DNA of 64,000 bases from contig NZ_BMSV01000011.1 in the NCBI RefSeq assembly GCF_014649335.1, positions 186,001 through 250,000 of the forward strand, read 5' to 3'. Under the pieces are notes generated by a model. It was not told the DNA's origin. It saw nothing but the letters and a program-made list of their open reading frames with translations, and did no database searches. Position 1 is the first letter of the stretch; every line of letters begins with the position of its first letter. Source of the DNA: Streptomyces roseolilacinus (GTDB lineage Bacteria > Actinomycetota > Actinomycetes > Streptomycetales > Streptomycetaceae). This document shows positions 55,965 through 63,889 of the stretch, in pieces. The position numbers and the translations under genes were made by a program.

Positions 55965-56129
55965 ATGGCCAAGAACAAGAAGACCGAACGTCAGCAGCGG
56001 CAGGCCGAGCGCGGCACCCAGCAGTCCCACGACACGTCGATGGCGCGCCAGGCGGAGCAGCGGTCGACCCAGGTGACGCCGGCGGACCTCGCGCAGAAGG
56101 GCCGGCAGAAGAGGTTCGGTCACAACTGA
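55965..56129 (+). CDS. 54-residue basic hydrophilic protein
   Basis: Translated from ATG at 55965 with a near-perfect AGGAGG 8 nt upstream: AKNKKTERQQRQAERG, then SHDTSMARQAEQRSTQ and a conserved-looking end ADLAQKGRQKRFGHN. It has no Cys, no Trp and no hydrophobic core, so it is probably a disordered or nucleic-acid-binding small protein; I recall similar small proteins in other Streptomyces. A strong hairpin follows. It is too short for many gene lists. Confidence 0.8.
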   Translation: MAKNKKTERQQRQAERGTQQSHDTSMARQAEQRSTQVTPADLAQKGRQKRFGHN

Positions 56130-56155
56130 CCCGCGCCGGGCGGACCGGCGGGGAT

Positions 56156-56203
56156 CCGCGGAAAGGGGCGCGCCCGTGATCACGGGCGCGCCCCTTTCCG
56201 CGG
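56156..56203. terminator. 48-bp perfect palindrome between the small gene and dnaE
   Basis: Two 24-nt arms (56156-56179 and 56180-56203) are exact complements, starting CCGCGGAAAGGGGCG and centred on TGATCA, with AAAGGGG/CCCCTTT near the base. It lies between convergent stops at 56129 and 56217. Confidence 0.85.
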
Positions 56204-56216
56204 GTCGGCCGGCGCC

Positions 56217-59200
56217 TCAGCCGGCCAGGCAGGACGGGCCGAGGAGGACCTTCAGGTCGCCGTAGAGCGCCGGGTCGGGCTGGACGCGGTGCCGGTCGAG
56301 GCGGAGCACGGTGGTCTTGCGGGGCCCCTGGAGCTTGATCCGCACCTCGGTGTTGCCCCGGTGGTGGCTGAGGATCTCGCCGAGGCGGCTGACCATCGGC
56401 GGGGTCACCTTCACCGTCGGGATGGTGAGGACGACCGGCGCGTTGGTCCCCGCCGACGACAGGTCGGGGACCATCAGCTCCATGGCGACCAGCCGGGGCA
56501 CGTCCTCGCGCTTGTCGAGGCGGCCCTTGACGAAGACGACCGTGTCCTCGACGAGCTGGGTGGAGACCAGCTGGTAGGTGGCGGGGAAGAACATGCACTC
56601 GATGGAGCCGGCCAGGTCCTCGACGGTGGCGATGGCCCAGGCGTTGCCCTGCTTGGTCATCTTCCGCTGGAGGCCGGAGATGATCCCGCCGATGGTGACG
56701 ACCGCGCCGTCCGCGTGCTCGCCGCCGGTGAGCTGGGAGATCGCCGCGTCGGTCTTGTCGGACAGGACGTGCTCGACGCCGAACAGCGGGTGGTCGGAGA
56801 CGTACAGGCCGAGCATCTCGCGCTCCTGGGCGAGCAGGTAGGACTTCTCCCACTCGATGTCGGAGAACTCGACGTCCAGGCCGAAGCCCGGCTCGTCGCC
56901 GCCCTCCTCGCCCATGCCGCCGAAGAGGTCGAACTGGCCCTCGGCCTCCTTGCGCTTGACCGCGACCACGTTGTCGATCATGGATTCGTGGTGCGCGACG
57001 AGGCTCTTGCGCGTGTGGCCCATCTCGTCGAAGGCGCCGGCCTTGATCAGCGACTCGACGGTGCGCTTGTTGCAGACGACGACCTCGACCTTGTCCAGGA
57101 AGTCGGGGAAGGAGGAGTACTTCCCCTTCGCCTTGCGGCACTTGATGATCGACTCGACGACGTTCGTCCCGACGTTCCGCACGGCGGAGAGGCCGAAGAG
57201 GATCACGTCGTCGCCCTGGGCCGCGAAGTTCGCCTCGGACTCGTTGACGTTGGGCGGGAGGACCTTGATGCCCATGCGGCGGCACTCGTTGAGGTAGACC
57301 GCCGACTTGTCCTTGTCGTCCTTGACCGAGGTGAGCAGCGCCGCCATGTACTCGGCGGGGTGGTTGGCCTTGAGGTACGCCGTCCAGTACGACACCAGCC
57401 CGTACGCGGCGGAGTGGGCCTTGTTGAAGGCGTAGCCGGCGAAGGGGACCAGCACGTCCCACAGCGCCTGGATCGCCTCGTCGCTGTAGCCGTTCCTCTT
57501 GGCGCCGGCCTGGAAGATCGTGAAGTTCTTCGCCAGCTCCTCGGGCTTCTTCTTGCCCATGACGCGGCGGAGGATGTCGGCCTCGCCGAGCGAGTACCCG
57601 GCGATGATCTGGGCGGCCTTCTGCACCTGCTCCTGGTAGACGATGAGGCCGTAGGTGACGCCCAGGACCTCCCGGAGCGGCTCCTCCAGCTCCGGGTGGA
57701 TCGGGGTGATCTCCTGCTGGCCGTTCTTGCGCAGGGCGTAGTTCGTGTGCGAGTTCATGCCCATCGGGCCCGGCCGGTAGAGGGCCGAGACGGCGGAGAT
57801 GTCCTCGAAGTTGTCGGGCTTCATCAGCCGCAGCAGGGACCGCATGGGCCCGCCGTCGAACTGGAAGACGCCGAGGGTGTCGCCGCGCTGGAGCAGCTCG
57901 AAGGTGGTCGGGTCGTCGAGCGGGAGGCCGAGGAGGTCGATGTCGATCCCCTTGTTGGCCTTCACCATCTTGACGGCGTCGTCCATGATCGTGAGGTTGC
58001 GCAGGCCGAGGAAGTCCATCTTCAGCAGGCCGAGCGACTCGCAGCTCGGGTAGTCCCACTGGGTGATGGTGACGCCGTCGGTGTGCCTCACCCAGACGGG
58101 GACGTGCTCGGTGATGGTCTCGCTGGACATGATCACGCCGGCGGCGTGCACGCCCATCTGCCGGACCAGGCCCTCCACGCCGCGCGCGGTGTCGATGACC
58201 TTCTTGACGTCCGGCTCGTTCTCGTACATGCCCCGGACCTCGCCCGCCTCGCTGTAGCGCGGGTGCGAGGGGTCGGTGATGCCGGACAGGGGGATGCCCT
58301 TGCCGAGGACGTCGGCGGGCATGGCCTTGGTGATCCGGTCGCCCATCGCGTACGGGTAGCCCAGCACGCGCGCGGAGTCCTTGATCGCGTTCTTGGCCTT
58401 GATGGTGCCGTACGTGCCGATCATGGCGACCTTGTCGGCGCCGTACTTCTCCGTCACGTACCTGATCACCTCGACGCGCCTGCGCTCGTCGAAGTCGATG
58501 TCGACGTCGGGCATGGAGACGCGCTCGGGGTTGAGGAACCGCTCGAAGATCAGGCCGTGCGGGATCGGGTCGAGGTCGGTGATGCCCAGCGCGTACGCGA
58601 CGATCGAGCCGGCCGCGGAGCCTCGGCCGGGGCCGACCGCGATGCCCTGGTTCTTGGCCCACATGATGAAGTCGGCGACGACGAGGAAGTACCCCGGGAA
58701 CCCCATCTGGATGATGACGTCCATCTCGTACTCGACCTGCCGCTGCCGGTCCTCCGGGATGCCGCCGGGGAAGCGGCGGTGCATGCCGCGCTGGACCTCC
58801 TCCCGGAACCAGCTGACCTCCGTGTGCCCCTCGGGGATGTCGAACTTCGGCATGAGGTCGCGCTTCTCGAACATGCCGCTCGGGTCGACCATGTCGGCGA
58901 TCAGCCGCGTGTTGGCGCACCCCTCCTGCCAGGCGTCCGAGGAGTCGATGGCGTACATCTCCTCCGTGGACTTCAGGTAGTAGCCCGTGCCGTCGAACTT
59001 GAAGCGGTCCGGGTCGGAGAGGTTCTTGCCGGTCTGGATGCACAGCAGCGCGTCGTGGGCGCCGGCCTCGTGCGCGTACGTGTAGTGCGAGTCGTTGGTG
59101 ACCAGCGGCGGGATGCCGAGCTTCCGGCCGATCTCCAGCAGGCCGTCGCGGACCCGGCGCTCGATCTCGATGCCGTGGTCCATCAGCTCCAGGAAGTACC

Positions 59201-59756
59201 GCTCCCTGCCGAAGATGTCCTGGTAGTCGGAGGCGGCCTTCAGGGCCTCGTCGAACTGGCCGAGCCGCAGCCGCGTCTGCACCTCGCCGGACGGGCAGCC
59301 GGTGGAGGCGACCAGCCCCTGCGACCACTGGGCGATGGTCTCCTTGTCCATCCGGGGCCACTTCTGCAGCCAGCCCTCGGCGTACGCGTCGGAGGAGAGG
59401 CGGAAGAGGTTGTGGAGGCCGGTGCTGTCGTACGCCCAGATCGTCTTGTGGGTGTAGCCGCCGGAACCGGAGACGTCGTCGCGCTTCTGGTGCGGCTGGC
59501 CCCACAGGACCTTGCGCTTGTTGCGCCGGGACTCGGGCGCCACGTAGGCCTCGATGCCGATGATCGGCGTGACGCCCGCCTTCTGCGCCGAGTGGAAGAA
59601 GTCGTACGCCCCGTGCAGGTTGCCGTGGTCGGACATGGCGATGTGCGTCATGCCCATCTCGTTGCACGCGTTGAACATGTCCTTGAGCCGCGCGGCACCG
59701 TCCAGGAGGGAGTACTGGGTGTGCACGTGGAGGTGCGTGAACGGCGGCTTCGACAC
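56217..59756 (-). CDS. dnaE: DNA polymerase III alpha subunit
   Basis: An 1179-residue replicative polymerase. The PHP domain opens with THLHVHTQYSLLDGAARL and SDHGNLHG. The polymerase palm motifs GPGRGSAAGSIVAYALGITDLDPI in pieces and PDVDIDFDERRR (about residues 416-427) carry the catalytic Asp residues. Fingers and beta-clamp binding follow (QFDLFGGMG near residue 935), then an OB domain (VTIGGIISGLQRKM) near 1018 and the C-terminal tau-binding part. The length suits DnaE1. GTG at 59756 has GGAGG 8 nt upstream. Confidence 0.97.
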   Translation of the reverse strand: MSKPPFTHLHVHTQYSLLDGAARLKDMFNACNEMGMTHIAMSDHGNLHGAYDFFHSAQKAGVTPIIGIEAYVAPESRRNKRKVLWGQPHQKRDDVSGSGGYTHKTIWAYDSTGLHNLFRLSSDAYAEGWLQKWPRMDKETIAQWSQGLVASTGCPSGEVQTRLRLGQFDEALKAASDYQDIFGRERYFLELMDHGIEIERRVRDGLLEIGRKLGIPPLVTNDSHYTYAHEAGAHDALLCIQTGKNLSDPDRFKFDGTGYYLKSTEEMYAIDSSDAWQEGCANTRLIADMVDPSGMFEKRDLMPKFDIPEGHTEVSWFREEVQRGMHRRFPGGIPEDRQRQVEYEMDVIIQMGFPGYFLVVADFIMWAKNQGIAVGPGRGSAAGSIVAYALGITDLDPIPHGLIFERFLNPERVSMPDVDIDFDERRRVEVIRYVTEKYGADKVAMIGTYGTIKAKNAIKDSARVLGYPYAMGDRITKAMPADVLGKGIPLSGITDPSHPRYSEAGEVRGMYENEPDVKKVIDTARGVEGLVRQMGVHAAGVIMSSETITEHVPVWVRHTDGVTITQWDYPSCESLGLLKMDFLGLRNLTIMDDAVKMVKANKGIDIDLLGLPLDDPTTFELLQRGDTLGVFQFDGGPMRSLLRLMKPDNFEDISAVSALYRPGPMGMNSHTNYALRKNGQQEITPIHPELEEPLREVLGVTYGLIVYQEQVQKAAQIIAGYSLGEADILRRVMGKKKPEELAKNFTIFQAGAKRNGYSDEAIQALWDVLVPFAGYAFNKAHSAAYGLVSYWTAYLKANHPAEYMAALLTSVKDDKDKSAVYLNECRRMGIKVLPPNVNESEANFAAQGDDVILFGLSAVRNVGTNVVESIIKCRKAKGKYSSFPDFLDKVEVVVCNKRTVESLIKAGAFDEMGHTRKSLVAHHESMIDNVVAVKRKEAEGQFDLFGGMGEEGGDEPGFGLDVEFSDIEWEKSYLLAQEREMLGLYVSDHPLFGVEHVLSDKTDAAISQLTGGEHADGAVVTIGGIISGLQRKMTKQGNAWAIATVEDLAGSIECMFFPATYQLVSTQLVEDTVVFVKGRLDKREDVPRLVAMELMVPDLSSAGTNAPVVLTIPTVKVTPPMVSRLGEILSHHRGNTEVRIKLQGPRKTTVLRLDRHRVQPDPALYGDLKVLLGPSCLAG

Positions 59757-59919
59757 GGTTGCGGCCTCCGGGGGCGGGAGCGTCGGGAGGGAAGGGGGGT
59801 CGCTGGGAAGTCTACGACTCCCCGGTGACGGCGGAGGCCCGCCGCGGGGGGTGGTGCGCGGGCACTCGGGGGCGGGTCCGCGCGTTGGAGTGATCGGTAA
59901 CACCCGCCCGTTTTGTGAT

Positions 59920-59940
59920 GCACGCCACGCTGTGGCGTGC
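59920..59940 (+). promoter_or_regulatory. Hairpin/palindrome in the DUF2252 gene leader
   Basis: GCACGCCAC, 3 nt, GTGGCGTGC: perfect 9-bp arms, ending 9 nt before the AGGAGG of the DUF2252 gene. It could be a leader hairpin that controls translation or an operator. Confidence 0.5.
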
Positions 59941-59962
59941 GCGTGTCAGGAGGCACCCAGCG

Positions 59963-61294
59963 ATGCCGGTCCCGCAGCCCACCGCCCAGGAGCGCGGCGA
60001 GCAGATCCTCTCCGTGTTCGACACCGCCTTCGGGGAGCTGCTGGCGGCGGACCCGGCGGCCTTCCGGGTCAAGTTCCGGAAGATGGCGAACTCCGCCTTC
60101 GCCTTCTACCGGGGCGCCGCCTGCCTCTTCTACGCCGACCTCGACGAGGAGGAGCGGAAGGGCGGCCCGTACCTGGACGAGCGGACGGGCCGGGTCTGGA
60201 TCCACGGCGACCTGCACGCGGAGAACTTCGGCACCTACATGGACGCCAACGGCCGCCTGGTGTTCAACGTCAACGACTTCGACGAGGCGTACGTCGGCCC
60301 CTTCACCTGGGACCTGAAGCGCCTCGTCGCCTCCCTGGCGCTCCTCGGGTACGCCAAGGCGCTCGGCGACGACCAGATCACCGCGCTCGTGCGGCTGTGC
60401 GCGGCGGCGTACCGGGAGCGGATCCACGCCCTGGCGACCGGCGCCCGCGACGAGGAGGTGCCGCCGTTCACGCTGGACACGGCGCGGGGCCCGCTGCTGG
60501 ACGTCCTGCGGGAGGCCCGGTCGCTGACCCGGTTCGGGCTGCTCGCCACGATGACGGAGATCCGCGGGTTCGAGCGCCGCTTCTCCTCCGGCGGCGGCGC
60601 GGTCGACCTGGACGCGGCGACCCGCTACAAGGTGCTGGCCGCCTTCGACGGGTACCTGGAGACGCTGCCGCCGTCCAGCCTGGGCCGCCCGGACTCGTAC
60701 CGGGTGAAGGACGTGGTGGGGCGGCGCGGCGTCGGCATCGGCTCGGCCGGCCTGCCGTCGTACAACATCCTCCTGGAGGGCAACAGCGACGCCCTGGAGA
60801 ACGACGTCGTGATCTACATGAAGCAGGCGCAGGTCCCGGCGGTCTCCCGGCACGTGACGGACCCGGCGGTGCGGGGCTACTTCCACCACGAGGGGCACCG
60901 CACGGTGATCTCGCAGCGCGCCCTCCAGGCGCACGCCGACCCGTGGCTGGGCTGGACGGAGCTGGGCGGCGCGGGCCAGCTGGTCGCGGAGGTCTCCCCG
61001 TACGCCGTGGACCTGGACTGGTCGGACATCGACGAGCCGGACGAGATGGCCGCGACGGTCGCGGACCTGGGCCGGGCGACGGCCACGATGCACGCGGCCG
61101 CGGACGACGAGAGCGGCCACTCGCTGGTGCCGTTCAACACGGAGCGGGCCATCGACGCGGCGATCGCGGCGGACGAGGAGGGGTTCGGGGAGATGCTGGT
61201 GGACTTCGCGCACGCCTACGGGGCGCGGGCGCGGGCGGACCACCAGACGTTCGTGGACCTCTTCCGTAACGGTCGGATTCCGGGGCTCCGCTGA
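59963..61294 (+). CDS. DUF2252 protein
   Basis: A 443-residue protein spanning a complete DUF2252 domain, related to aminoglycoside-phosphotransferase/protein-kinase-like folds. It contains MANSAFAFYRGAACLFY, WIHGDLHAENFGTYM (kinase-type HGDxHxxN catalytic loop, about residues 82-90), VFNVNDFDEAYVGPF (the DFD metal motif), VGIGSAGLPSYNILLEG and YFHHEGHRTVISQRALQAHADP in pieces. The HGDLHAEN/NDFDE pair suggests a phosphotransferase of unknown substrate. ATG at 59963 has a perfect AGGAGG 9 nt upstream. It is divergent from dnaE, with a leader hairpin. Confidence 0.9.
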   Translation: MPVPQPTAQERGEQILSVFDTAFGELLAADPAAFRVKFRKMANSAFAFYRGAACLFYADLDEEERKGGPYLDERTGRVWIHGDLHAENFGTYMDANGRLVFNVNDFDEAYVGPFTWDLKRLVASLALLGYAKALGDDQITALVRLCAAAYRERIHALATGARDEEVPPFTLDTARGPLLDVLREARSLTRFGLLATMTEIRGFERRFSSGGGAVDLDAATRYKVLAAFDGYLETLPPSSLGRPDSYRVKDVVGRRGVGIGSAGLPSYNILLEGNSDALENDVVIYMKQAQVPAVSRHVTDPAVRGYFHHEGHRTVISQRALQAHADPWLGWTELGGAGQLVAEVSPYAVDLDWSDIDEPDEMAATVADLGRATATMHAAADDESGHSLVPFNTERAIDAAIAADEEGFGEMLVDFAHAYGARARADHQTFVDLFRNGRIPGLR

Positions 61295-61331
61295 TCATCG
61301 TTTTTTAGGGGCCCCTTACAGCCCGTCATGG

Positions 61332-61345
61332 CACACTCTCGGACG
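61332..61345 (+). promoter_or_regulatory. -10-like element for the 61346 gene
   Basis: CACACT (61332-61337), 8 nt, then the ATG with no Shine-Dalgarno; same spacing as the TAGGCT sites but a weaker hexamer. Confidence 0.3.
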
Positions 61346-62032
61346 ATGGACGACATGACCGGGACCCGGCTGAGGGGGGTGCGGGCAGCGATCTTCACGG
61401 CTCTCGTCGTGACGCTGTCCGTCGCCTCCCACGTGCTGCTGTCCCGGGTGCCGCTGCCGCTGACCGCGGTCCTGCTGGTCGCGGGTGGCGTCTTCGCCGT
61501 CGCCTACGCGCTGGCCGGCCGGGAGCGGGGGTACTGGCCGATCGCCGGCCTGCTCGTCCCGCTGGAGCTGGCCGCGGACACCGTGTTCACGGTGGGCCAG
61601 CACGCCTGCTACGGCCCGTCCGGCGGCCCGGTCGCCGGGTCGCTGCGCGCGGTCGGCGTCGACGTGCTGTGCGGCGAGGCCGTGGGCACGCCCCTGCCGG
61701 GCGTCGCCGGGCCGCGGACCGCGGCGGCGGCGCTGCTGCACTCCGGCGACCCGGTGGTGCCGTGGCTGCTGCTCGCCGCGCACGTCACGGTGGGGCTGGC
61801 CGCCGCCGCCTGGCTGCGGCGCGGCGAGGCGGCGCTGGGGCGGGTGCTGCGGGCGGCGGGGGCGGCGGCGTTCCGTCCGCTGCTGGTGGCGTGGACGGTG
61901 GCCACGGCGCGGGGGCCCGCGCCCCGGCCGGCTCCGCGCGCGGGCGCCCGCCGGCGCACCGCCCCGCACGCGCGCCTCCTGGTGCACTCCGTCGGCCGGA
62001 GGGGACCGCCGCGCAGGCCCGCGGCGGCCTGA
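61346..62032 (+). CDS. Polytopic membrane protein of unknown function
   Basis: A 228-residue protein with about five hydrophobic spans (AAIFTALVVTLSVASHVLL; LTAVLLVAGGVFAVAYAL; YWPIAGLLVPLELAADTVF; AAALLHSGDPVVPWLLLAAHVTVGLAAAAWL; AFRPLLVAWTVATAR) and an Arg-rich C terminus. A short loop contains QHACYG and VDVLCGEAVG. No family is recognised. ATG at 61346 (MDDMTGTRLRG) is favoured over an upstream ATG at 61328. It precedes the second DsbA-like gene by 68 bp and could act with it. Confidence 0.65.
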   Translation: MDDMTGTRLRGVRAAIFTALVVTLSVASHVLLSRVPLPLTAVLLVAGGVFAVAYALAGRERGYWPIAGLLVPLELAADTVFTVGQHACYGPSGGPVAGSLRAVGVDVLCGEAVGTPLPGVAGPRTAAAALLHSGDPVVPWLLLAAHVTVGLAAAAWLRRGEAALGRVLRAAGAAAFRPLLVAWTVATARGPAPRPAPRAGARRRTAPHARLLVHSVGRRGPPRRPAAA

Positions 62033-62100
62033 CCACAGCACCCTTCGACCACTGATCACCGAACGGTGATCCCCCACACACAGACGGAGAACGAACCACC

Positions 62101-62940
62101 ATGAGCGCACGCAACAGCAAGGCCAACAAGGCGGCGGCCCGCGAACGGCTCCGGGAGGAGCGGGAGCGCCAGGCCAAGCGGGACAAGATGCGGCGGCAGG
62201 TCACCGTCGGCGTCTCCGTCCTGGCCGCGCTCGCCCTGGCCGGCGGCATCGGCTACGCCGTCGTCCAGGCCAACAAGCCCTCCCACTGGGAGGCCGCCAA
62301 GGGCGTCAAGGACGTCAGGGCCCCCAAGAACACGACCGGTGAGAACGGCACCACGGTCGTCATCGGCAAGCCGACGGCGAAGAAGACCCTCCAGGTCTTC
62401 GAGGACTCGCGCTGCCCGGTCTGCGCGATCTTCGAGCAGCAGGTCGGCCCGGTGATAGAGAAGGACGTGGAAGCCGGCAAGTACAAGCTCCAGTACGTGG
62501 GCGCCACCTTCCTCGACGGCGACTCCATGAGCGAGAACCGCATCGGCACCAACGGCGAGGGCTCCAAGAGCGCCCTGTCCGCCCTGGGCGCGGCGCTCGA
62601 CGTGAGCCCCGACGCGTTCATGAAGTTCAAGGCGGCGATGTACTCGACGAAGTTCCACCCGGAGGAGTCCAAGGACGAGCTCGCCAAGGACGAGTACCTC
62701 CTGAAGATCGCCGACGCGGTCCCGGAGCTGAAGGACAACAAGGAGTTCGAGAAGAACGTCGAGGAGGGCACCTTCGACGCCTGGGCGCTGAAGATGTCCC
62801 TGACCTTCGACAAGAGCGGCGTCACGGGCACCCCGTCCCTGAAGATGGACGGGAAGCCGGTCACGGACGCGAACGGCAAGAACGCCCCGATGACGGCGGC
62901 AGAGTTCACCGCGGCCATGGACAAGGCCCTGAAGGGCTGA
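62101..62940 (+). CDS. Second membrane-anchored DsbA-like protein
   Basis: A 279-residue paralogue in design of the protein at 32592: a basic Arg/Lys/Glu-rich cytoplasmic N terminus (~40 residues, AAARERLREERERQAKRDKM), one span (VTVGVSVLAALALAGGIGYAVV), then a thioredoxin-fold domain with the redox site CPVC in FEDSRCPVCAIFE and cis-Pro loop VTGTPSLKMDGK. Unlike the first copy it has no Ser-rich tail. ATG at 62101 follows GGAG about 9 nt upstream. It probably handles disulfides of exported proteins. Confidence 0.9.
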   Translation: MSARNSKANKAAARERLREERERQAKRDKMRRQVTVGVSVLAALALAGGIGYAVVQANKPSHWEAAKGVKDVRAPKNTTGENGTTVVIGKPTAKKTLQVFEDSRCPVCAIFEQQVGPVIEKDVEAGKYKLQYVGATFLDGDSMSENRIGTNGEGSKSALSALGAALDVSPDAFMKFKAAMYSTKFHPEESKDELAKDEYLLKIADAVPELKDNKEFEKNVEEGTFDAWALKMSLTFDKSGVTGTPSLKMDGKPVTDANGKNAPMTAAEFTAAMDKALKG

Positions 62941-62950
62941 CGGAGGCCGT

Positions 62951-62988
62951 CACGGGGAGGCGGGGCCGCGGCGCCCCGCCTCCCCGTG
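62951..62988 (+). terminator. Terminator after the second DsbA-like gene
   Basis: A perfect 16-bp stem (62951-62966 with 62973-62988) and a 6-nt loop CGCGGC, 11 bp past the stop. Confidence 0.85.
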
Positions 62989-63043
62989 CACCATTTCCGG
63001 CCGCCCTCATTACCACTTTCCGGCCAGAAAAGCAATAATCGCT

Positions 63044-63072
63044 TTGACATGCCGTGATCTCGTGAGAAGAAT
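63044..63072 (+). promoter_or_regulatory. Sigma-HrdB-like promoter of the small secreted protein gene
   Basis: TTGACA (63044-63049), 17 nt, AAGAAT (63067-63072), in a conspicuously AT-rich patch, about 44 bp before the ATG. It is the best -35/-10 pair I see in the window. Confidence 0.6.
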
Positions 63073-63082
63073 CCTTTCCGCA

Positions 63083-63096
63083 TGATCATTTGATCA
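63083..63096. promoter_or_regulatory. Paired TGATCA sites just downstream of the promoter
   Basis: TGATCA-TT-TGATCA, two copies of a perfect palindrome 8 bp apart, lies where the transcript would begin (about +4 to +18). A repressor bound here would block the promoter above. Confidence 0.45.
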
Positions 63097-63115
63097 AAAC
63101 GGGAGGGATTCAATC

Positions 63116-63520
63116 ATGCTCATGACCACGAGGACGAAGAAGCGCGGGGCCGTCGTGGCCGCCGCCGCGGGCGCCGCGTTCGCGCTGGGCGTCAGCCCGG
63201 CCCTGGCCGCCACGGACGCCATCGCCTACACCAACGACGCCGGCTGGGGCGGGTGGGCCAAGTTCGTCTCCAACGGCGACCGCCTCGACGTCTGCGACAC
63301 GCGCGCGGACGGCAAGAGGGTGCACGGCGAGCTCATCTACACCACGTCGACCGGCAGCTTCCGGCGTGTCGCCGAGGACGCCGACGGCGCGAACAACGGC
63401 TGCGCCAGCAAGAGCGGGGACATCCCCGAGGGCACCCGGGTGACCGTGCGCGTCTGCCTGAAGGACGGCGCGGACGGCCGCGAGGAGTACTGCGCGACCA
63501 AGCAGGGCGGCGTCGCCTGA
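63116..63520 (+). CDS. Small secreted protein of unknown function
   Basis: A 134-residue exported protein: Sec signal peptide (TKKRGAVVAAAAGAAFALGVSPALA, cut near residue 32) and a ~100-residue mature part with four Cys (LDVCDTRAD, NGCASK, VRVCLKDG, EYCATK) likely in two disulfides. GWGGWAKFVSNGDRL and CLKDGADGREEYC suggest a small beta-rich fold; many Streptomyces have secreted proteins of this size. ATG at 63116 has GGGAGG 7 nt upstream; ATG at 63122 is also possible. Regulation may involve the TGATCA sites. Confidence 0.82.
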   Translation: MLMTTRTKKRGAVVAAAAGAAFALGVSPALAATDAIAYTNDAGWGGWAKFVSNGDRLDVCDTRADGKRVHGELIYTTSTGSFRRVAEDADGANNGCASKSGDIPEGTRVTVRVCLKDGADGREEYCATKQGGVA

Positions 63521-63608
63521 TCCCCACCCCGCCGCCGCGACCTCACCGACCGACCACCGGTGAGGCCCGCAGCCGACGAGGTTGACCGGGCGCGGCTTTC
63601 GGCCAACA

Positions 63609-63638
63609 GGCGGGCGAACTCTGGGGAGTTCGCCCGCC
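63609..63638. terminator. Hairpin between the secreted-protein gene and the phoD-like remnant
   Basis: GGCGGGCGAACTC (63609-63621), 4 nt, GAGTTCGCCCGCC (63626-63638): a perfect 13-bp stem, 88 bp past the stop at 63520. It is a likely terminator. Confidence 0.65.
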
Positions 63639-63656
63639 ACCGGCTCTACTGCTCAG

Positions 63657-63670
63657 TAATCTGAGCGCCC
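63657..63670 (+). promoter_or_regulatory. -10 element for a leaderless start at 63671
   Basis: TAATCT (63657-63662), 8 nt, then GTG; there is no Shine-Dalgarno. The spacing is the same as at 50266 and 54347. Confidence 0.45.
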
Positions 63671-63889
63671 GTGACCAGTCGAAACCTCACCCACACCGCC
63701 CCCAGCCGACGCACCGTCGTCAAGGCCGCCGCCGTCTCCGCCGTCGCCGCCTCCGCGCTCGTCCCGGGTGCCGCCACCGCCGTCGCGAGCACCGAGACCG
63801 ACCACACCGTCAAGGTGGACGTGCGCGGGCTGCGGCCGCCTCCCTCCTGCGGGAGCCGCCGGCTCACCGCCCGGGTCTCGCCTCTCTGA
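63671..63889 (+). pseudogene. Tat-signal frame resembling an internally deleted phoD phosphatase
   Basis: From GTG at 63671 the frame encodes a twin-arginine signal peptide (SRRTVVKAAAVSAVAASAL, ending near VAS) and then at once TETDHTVKVDVRGLRP. In PhoD-type alkaline phosphatases that second motif normally lies ~100 residues beyond the signal peptide; here the intervening part is missing and the frame ends after 72 codons without any phosphatase active-site motif. Sequence to the window end shows no phoD continuation in any frame. I therefore read it as a decayed phoD, although a short real secreted peptide cannot be excluded. Confidence 0.55.

Noticed and set aside
63626..63638. PHO box before the phoD-like remnant
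   Set aside because: A single GTTCGCCC unit lies in a hairpin arm; PhoP needs at least two direct repeats.
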